From Candidatus Methanoplasma cognatum (GTDB lineage: Archaea > Thermoplasmatota > Thermoplasmata > Methanomassiliicoccales > Methanomethylophilaceae), in contig WRLM01000001.1 of assembly GCA_009777615.1 (NCBI GenBank), forward strand, positions 372,001-436,000: a stretch of DNA of 64,000 nucleotides, given 5' to 3'. Positions 63,214 through 64,000 of the stretch are shown one piece after another (position 1 is the first letter of the stretch; each line of letters opens with the position of its first letter). The notes under the pieces were generated by a model, which worked only from the letters and a program-made list of their open reading frames with translations, searched no databases and was not told the DNA's origin. The position numbers and the translations under genes were made by a program.

Positions 63214-64000
63214 ATGACTTCCACTATGCAGAATTATGCGGTCAAGAAGGGACTTCCGAAAGACACAAGGTCTGTCTGTCCGGAATGCGGGAAGATACTT
63301 GACGCCTCCTTGTTCGATAAGGACGGCAAGGTATTCATGGAAAAGACCTGTCCGGAACATGGAGAGTTCTGTGACATTTATTGGTCAGACACCGAACTCT
63401 TTCTCAAAGCTGAGGAATTTGCCCACGACGGCATCGGACTCAGAAACCCGATGGACAAGAGCCTGAAGGACGGGGAGAACGTCCACGTATTCATCGATGG
63501 CGAGAGGGTGGACATGCTCACCTGCTCAGCCCTGGCGAATGTCGATCTGACGAACAGATGCAACATGAACTGCCCCATATGCTTCGCGAACGCGAACCAG
63601 CAGGGATATGTGTACGAACCCGACTACGAGACGCTGACAAGGATGCTGGACGCGCTAAGGTCGGAAGAGCCGATAAAATGCACAGCAGTGCAGTTCTCCG
63701 GCGGAGAACCCACGATACACCCGGACTTCGTTAAGATAGTGAAAGCGGCGAAGGACAGGGATTTCGCTCAGGTTCAGGCCGCTACGAACGGAATAGAATT
63801 CGCCAGGAAATATGATCTCCTTAAAGATTCGTCCGAGGCGGGACTCAACACCATCTATCTATCATTCGACGGGGTGAGCGACGACATATATCTTCAGGCA
63901 AGGGACAGAAAGATGTTCCAAGTGAAGCTCGATGTCATTGCCAACTGCAGGAAGCTGAAAGAAGAGACGGGGAAGTGCCCGTCGATCGTGCTCGTACCCA
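63214..64000 (+). CDS. Tetraether lipid synthase (Tes)-like radical SAM protein, N-terminal part
   Basis: The frame is open from ATG 63214 to the right edge (262 codons), so the C-terminus is missing. An N-terminal zinc-ribbon-like part has SVCPECGKILDA and KTCPEHGEFCD. The radical SAM cluster motif CNMNCPIC follows, then the SAM-binding GGEPT motif (FSGGEPTIHPDFVK). This matches the MJ0619/Tes family, which joins archaeal diether lipids into tetraethers by C-C coupling. A related radical SAM enzyme of the same superfamily cannot be fully excluded without the C-terminus. Confidence 0.85.
   Translation, partial: MTSTMQNYAVKKGLPKDTRSVCPECGKILDASLFDKDGKVFMEKTCPEHGEFCDIYWSDTELFLKAEEFAHDGIGLRNPMDKSLKDGENVHVFIDGERVDMLTCSALANVDLTNRCNMNCPICFANANQQGYVYEPDYETLTRMLDALRSEEPIKCTAVQFSGGEPTIHPDFVKIVKAAKDRDFAQVQAATNGIEFARKYDLLKDSSEAGLNTIYLSFDGVSDDIYLQARDRKMFQVKLDVIANCRKLKEETGKCPSIVLVP

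Overview
The window looks like the chromosome of a methanogenic or methanogen-related euryarchaeon of the Thermoplasmata side, most likely Methanomassiliicoccales. The evidence is a euryarchaeal PolD large subunit (DP2), an archaeal rps13-rps4-rps11-rpoD operon, a tetraether-lipid-synthase-like radical SAM protein, a CobN/ChlID chelatase set, TATA-box promoters with several apparently leaderless or TTG-started genes, and giant glycine-rich surface proteins. The order-level assignment is inference; nothing in the window proves it.

Layout. 1-1053: C-terminus of a surface protein. 1.1-5.7 kb: a metal-chelate/corrinoid-type ABC importer (dockerin-bearing binding protein, permease, ATPase) bracketed by two decayed insertion-sequence remnants sharing an identical 53-nt end. 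5.8-17.1 kb: housekeeping genes (metallo-beta-lactamase fold hydrolase, Sua5, methionine aminopeptidase, tRNA-Leu(CAA), an archaeal ATPase, ribosomal proteins S13/S4/S11, RNA polymerase subunit D, DP2 and a NOG1-type GTPase). 17.6-52.8 kb: a 35-kb island. It holds chlI-chlD-cobN, two ABC-2 transporter pairs, a small unknown protein with a Sel1-repeat protein, two CbiZ-like amidohydrolases, six further substrate-binding proteins, a second complete importer, an isochorismatase-fold hydrolase, two NifH-NifD fusion proteins each with a NifK/BchB-like partner, and a second cobN. 53-58 kb: a PIN-domain protein and a lamin-tail-domain surface protein. 58-63 kb: a 1638-residue repeat adhesin. 63.2 kb to the edge: the N-terminal part of a tetraether lipid synthase (Tes)-like protein.

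The main result is that the island and the importer at 1.6-4.9 kb share a 17-bp inverted repeat, TTGGA-N7-TCCAA (consensus TTGGATnTATAnTCCAA), found at 14 places. At most sites it lies just downstream of a TATA-like element, over the expected transcription start, in front of nearly every transcription unit of the system. The sequence therefore suggests one co-regulated system that imports a chelate or tetrapyrrole (seven binding proteins, two permease/ATPase sets), possibly trims its side chains (CbiZ, isochorismatase-fold hydrolase), inserts or exchanges metal (two CobN subunits sharing one ChlI/ChlD motor), reduces the ring with nitrogenase-like enzymes (two NifH-D/NifK-like systems) and moves a product through ABC-2 transporters. 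The parallel with bacteriochlorophyll synthesis (BchHID plus BchLNB/XYZ) is close, but the product is unknown. I see no regulator gene in the window.
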